Shown: positions 62,170 through 64,000 of the stretch, one piece after another | Layout of the letters: every line of letters starts with the position of its first letter | How positions within the stretch are numbered: position 1 is the stretch's first letter | Source: Agromyces archimandritae | GTDB taxonomy: Bacteria > Actinomycetota > Actinomycetes > Actinomycetales > Microbacteriaceae | Assembly: GCF_018024495.1 (NCBI RefSeq) | Contig: NZ_CP071696.1 | Location: 2,790,001-2,854,000 of the forward strand | Length of the DNA stretch: 64,000 nt | Direction of reading: 5' to 3' | Program-made: the position numbers and the translations under genes | The notes under the pieces: model-generated | The model's input: the letters and a program-made list of their open reading frames with translations, nothing else | The model's database searches: none | What the model was told of the DNA's origin: nothing

Positions 62170-62185
62170 AGAGGAGGTGGCTCTG

Positions 62186-62419
62186 GTGTCATCCATCATC
62201 GTGCGTGGTCTCGATGACCACGTGAAGGAACAGCTCGCATCGCAGGCGAAGGAGCACGGGCGGTCCATGGAGGCCGAGGTTCGAGACATCCTGACGAAGG
62301 CCGCTCGACGGCCGCACATCGGCATGGCTCTTCTGGCCGTGGCGCGGGATGTCGGTGGGGCCGATGAGCTGCCGATTCCGACGCGCGATGATGTCGCACG
62401 GGCGGCGGACTTCGAATGA
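62186..62419 (+). CDS. FitA/VapB-type ribbon-helix-helix antitoxin
   Basis: The 77-residue protein begins SSIIVRGLDDHVKEQLASQAKEHGRSMEAEVRDIL, the FitA-like ribbon-helix-helix, and ends with an acidic segment that should block the PIN toxin. I chose the GTG at 62186 because AAGAGGAGG lies at ideal distance; an in-frame GTG three codons upstream overlaps that ribosome site. It overlaps the toxin gene by ATGA. A palindromic operator stands directly upstream. Confidence 0.88.
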   Translation: MSSIIVRGLDDHVKEQLASQAKEHGRSMEAEVRDILTKAARRPHIGMALLAVARDVGGADELPIPTRDDVARAADFE

Positions 62420-62841
62420 TCGTCCTCGACACGAACGTCATCTCGGAGATCTTTCGGCCCTCGCCGGAGCCTCGTGTCGTCGAGTGGCTCGCTTCGCTGA
62501 CGGGCGACGTCGCGATCACCGCCATCACTCTCGCGGAGTTGCTTGCCGGTGTCCGAAGGCTCCCGGACGGCCGACGCAAAGACGAGCTGGCGCACGGGAT
62601 CGAGGAAGCGGTAGCACTGTATCGGGGGAGCCGGTCGGTGCTCGCCTTCGATACTGGCGCGGCGGAGCGATACGCGGAGGTGCTCGCGTCGCGTGAGGCA
62701 GCAGGTGCGCCGGTCAGTACCGCCGACGCCCAGATCGCCGCGATCTGCCTGGCGCACGGGGCAACCTGCGCTACGCGCAATGTGAAGGATTTCCAGCACA
62801 CCGGCGTCGAACTCGTGGACCCGTGGAATGTCAACGCGTGA
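62416..62841 (+). CDS. VapC/FitB-type PIN-domain toxin
   Basis: The 141-residue PIN ribonuclease has the acidic metal-binding set: Asp5 in IVLDTNVISEIF, Glu in ITLAELLAGVRRL near 43, Asp in VSTADAQIAAICLAHGA near 107 and Asp in RNVKDFQHTG near 125. FitB-like toxins cleave RNA when free of antitoxin. The ATG overlaps the antitoxin stop. The toxin stop overlaps the GTG of a further small ORF. Confidence 0.9.
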   Translation: MIVLDTNVISEIFRPSPEPRVVEWLASLTGDVAITAITLAELLAGVRRLPDGRRKDELAHGIEEAVALYRGSRSVLAFDTGAAERYAEVLASREAAGAPVSTADAQIAAICLAHGATCATRNVKDFQHTGVELVDPWNVNA

Positions 62842-63023
62842 AGCGTCATTCGATCGAGGTCCTCGCCCAGGACGAGCCTGACCCGCCGATCCTCATCCTG
62901 CCAATCGCCCCGCTCGAGCTGTGGCCCGAGGGAGACATCGACCTGCGCGGACGGGCTTGGCAGTCGCTGACTGCAGATGGCCCCACGTGCCGAAACTCGG
63001 TGGAGTTCCGGTTCGCCGTATAG
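62838..63023 (+). CDS. Small ORF overlapping the toxin stop, hypothetical
   Basis: The 61-residue frame begins with a GTG that overlaps the toxin stop (GTGA) and reads KRHSIEVLAQDEPDPPILIL, PIAPLELWPEGDIDLRGRAW, then ends NSVEFRFAV, a chance or meaningful echo of the YchF end VEFRFNV. It abuts the left edge of the 480-bp repeat (63030). It may be a third small gene of the module or a fragment of a truncated one. I recognise no family. Confidence 0.4.
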   Translation: MKRHSIEVLAQDEPDPPILILPIAPLELWPEGDIDLRGRAWQSLTADGPTCRNSVEFRFAV

Positions 63024-63029
63024 TCGGGT

Positions 63030-63509
63030 GCCGTGCGGCATCGTAACGTCGAGGTGAATCGGAGGCGGAGATGAGACTCCACCATGTTCAGGTTTCCATG
63101 CCGCGTGGCGAAGAGGACGAGGCGCGTCGCTTCTACGGAGACGCGCTCGGCTTGCAGGAAGTGCAGAAGCCGCCGTCCCTGGCCGGCCGCGGTGGATGCT
63201 GGTTCCGCGCCTTCGACGGGGGAGCCGTCGTCGCAGAGATCCACCTCGGGGTCGATGACCCGTTCATCCCGGCGCGGAAGGCGCACCCGGGTCTGGTCTG
63301 CGGGTCGCTGGATGAGCTCGAAGCGACGGCCGCACGCATCGAACGCGGCGGCTACGAGCTCTCCTGGGCGGAGCGGGACACGTTCGAGGGGTACGTCCGA
63401 TTCCACGCTCGGGACGGCTTCGGCAACAGGATCGAAGTGCTCACGCCTGCGGAATAGGCGTACGTCAGGGAGGGATCCTTCCCGGCATGTCTGCAAATGA
63501 CGCTCGGAT
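63030..63509. repeat. 480-bp direct repeat, right copy
   Basis: Second copy of 45091-45570 (two differences). Here the left neighbour is the small ORF after vapC, not relE, and the right neighbour is CCCCCTATCTC instead of IS21. It shows what the sequence right of the repeat looks like without the IS element. Confidence 0.9.
63071..63457 (+). CDS. VOC-family protein, copy 2
   Basis: This 128-residue protein appears identical to that at 45132-45518. Both base differences between the copies (CGC TTT versus CGC CTT-type third positions, GAT versus GAC) look silent. It has the same glyoxalase-type fold and possible metal ligands. Only 17 bases of the relE gene precede it, so its promoter differs from copy 1 unless the spacer GAATCGGAGGCGGAG region supplies it. 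GGAGGCGGAG upstream is a good ribosome site. Confidence 0.85.
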   Translation: MRLHHVQVSMPRGEEDEARRFYGDALGLQEVQKPPSLAGRGGCWFRAFDGGAVVAEIHLGVDDPFIPARKAHPGLVCGSLDELEATAARIERGGYELSWAERDTFEGYVRFHARDGFGNRIEVLTPAE

Positions 63510-63608
63510 CCCCCTATCTCTCCTCCACATGAGGATTTGTGAACTCTGGTTGCCCCCAATCCTCGATATCGACGGTTGGTCGCTTGGCCTCGATGGCAGG
63601 CTCGCCGC

Positions 63609-64000
63609 ATGGGAATCAGATACTACGCATACGCTTTCGACGACGAGTTGACTGGATACGCTCTTGCCGATCCTCGCTCGTTTATCGGCAGAGATCCGCT
63701 CGCAGATGCGTGGGGCTTCCCGCCGGGAGCTTCCTCCTGGACGGGGATCACCGGGCAGGCGCTTCCCGAGAGGGACATGCTCTATCTCGACAAGGCTTGG
63801 TCGCTTCTGCAGGTGATCACCAGGCCTCGACTCCTCGGCGAGTCGCCGCGGCCTGCCTATCGGATGTTCGAAGGGGACGTTGCGTACTGCGACCTCGGGT
63901 GGGATCCCTGGGTGCGAGCCATTGCGCCCGAGGAAGTGGCCTCCATCGCCGACGACCTCGACAGCATCGACGACGAAATCATCCGCACGGCGCTGAGTCG
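63609..64000 (+). CDS. DUF1877-like protein, 3' end beyond the window
   Basis: An open frame starts at ATG 63609 and runs off the window after 130 codons. It reads MGIRYYAYAFDDELTGYALA, then DPRSFIGRDPLADAWGFPPG, a LDKAWSLLQVITRPRLLG segment and the acidic ASIADDLDSIDDEI. The MGI-start, LDKAW..L and RD...DAWG features recall the DUF1877/YfbM-type or related small uncharacterised actinobacterial families, an assignment from memory. No ribosome site is obvious. Function unknown. Confidence 0.65.
   Translation, partial: MGIRYYAYAFDDELTGYALADPRSFIGRDPLADAWGFPPGASSWTGITGQALPERDMLYLDKAWSLLQVITRPRLLGESPRPAYRMFEGDVAYCDLGWDPWVRAIAPEEVASIADDLDSIDDEIIRTALS

Noticed and set aside
44377..63509. Integrase or excisionase gene for the island
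   Set aside because: I looked through the frames for tyrosine or serine recombinase motifs and found none; the only recombinases are IS transposases. The island call therefore rests on the repeats alone.

Overview
The window is 64 kb of very GC-rich DNA, well above 65% by eye. It has dense, overlapping genes, GTG starts and the Ala-Ser dipeptide written as 'gcatcc' throughout. The gene content (FtsB-like protein / DUF501 / mycosin-like S8 protease, DUF4307, DUF4245, a DUF6264-like protein, the IspH/XseAB block, class II fructose-bisphosphate aldolase with GlpX) points to an actinobacterium, most likely Microbacteriaceae. That assignment is inference from gene content; no rRNA is present.

From 1 to about 44.4 kb the sequence is ordinary core chromosome. 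It holds cell-division and envelope genes, a type II NADH dehydrogenase, a CPA1 antiporter, and an odd tRNA with anticodon UAA and a short variable loop (5528-5601). A four-gene cassette follows with its own palindromic operator: TetR, MFS transporter, PLP-dependent amino acid deaminase/aldolase-like protein and sugar-lactone oxidase. Then come LemA/HtpX, IlvA, an acyl-CoA catabolic block behind a PaaX-like regulator, GreA, UppS, PhoH2, FumC, carbonic anhydrase, exonuclease VII, IspH, Fba, GlpX, RmuC, a MocR regulator and YchF.

From the 3' end of ychF (44.35 kb) to the window end the sequence is accessory and visibly less GC-rich. Two nested pairs of direct repeats frame it. A 29-bp copy of the ychF 3' end recurs at 62029-62057. 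A 480-bp segment carrying a VOC-family gene occurs at 45091-45570 and again at 63030-63509 with two differences. Each ychF-end/VOC pair encloses a different toxin-antitoxin module: Phd/RelE on the left, FitAB-type VapBC on the right. Between them lie an IS21 element, a defence-type gene cluster, two tandem ISL3-like elements that are both frameshifted, and an IS3 element that splits a gene which can be reconstructed exactly.

The central cluster (51342-56330) is the best candidate for a poorly described system. It has a small C-protein-like regulator with palindromes over its own start codon, a short coupled ORF, an EcoRI-family adenine methyltransferase, a DUF262-HNH nuclease, and a GHKL-type ATPase fused to a PD-(D/E)XK-like nuclease domain. 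The last three genes overlap or nearly touch. This looks like an ATP-dependent restriction-modification operon. It is flanked on the left by a divergent gene joining Cys-rich segments to an IS5-type transposase N-terminal domain, and by a 582-residue protein that I do not recognise. Several neighbouring genes are remnants cut by insertion sequences, so the island appears to be decaying or actively rearranging.
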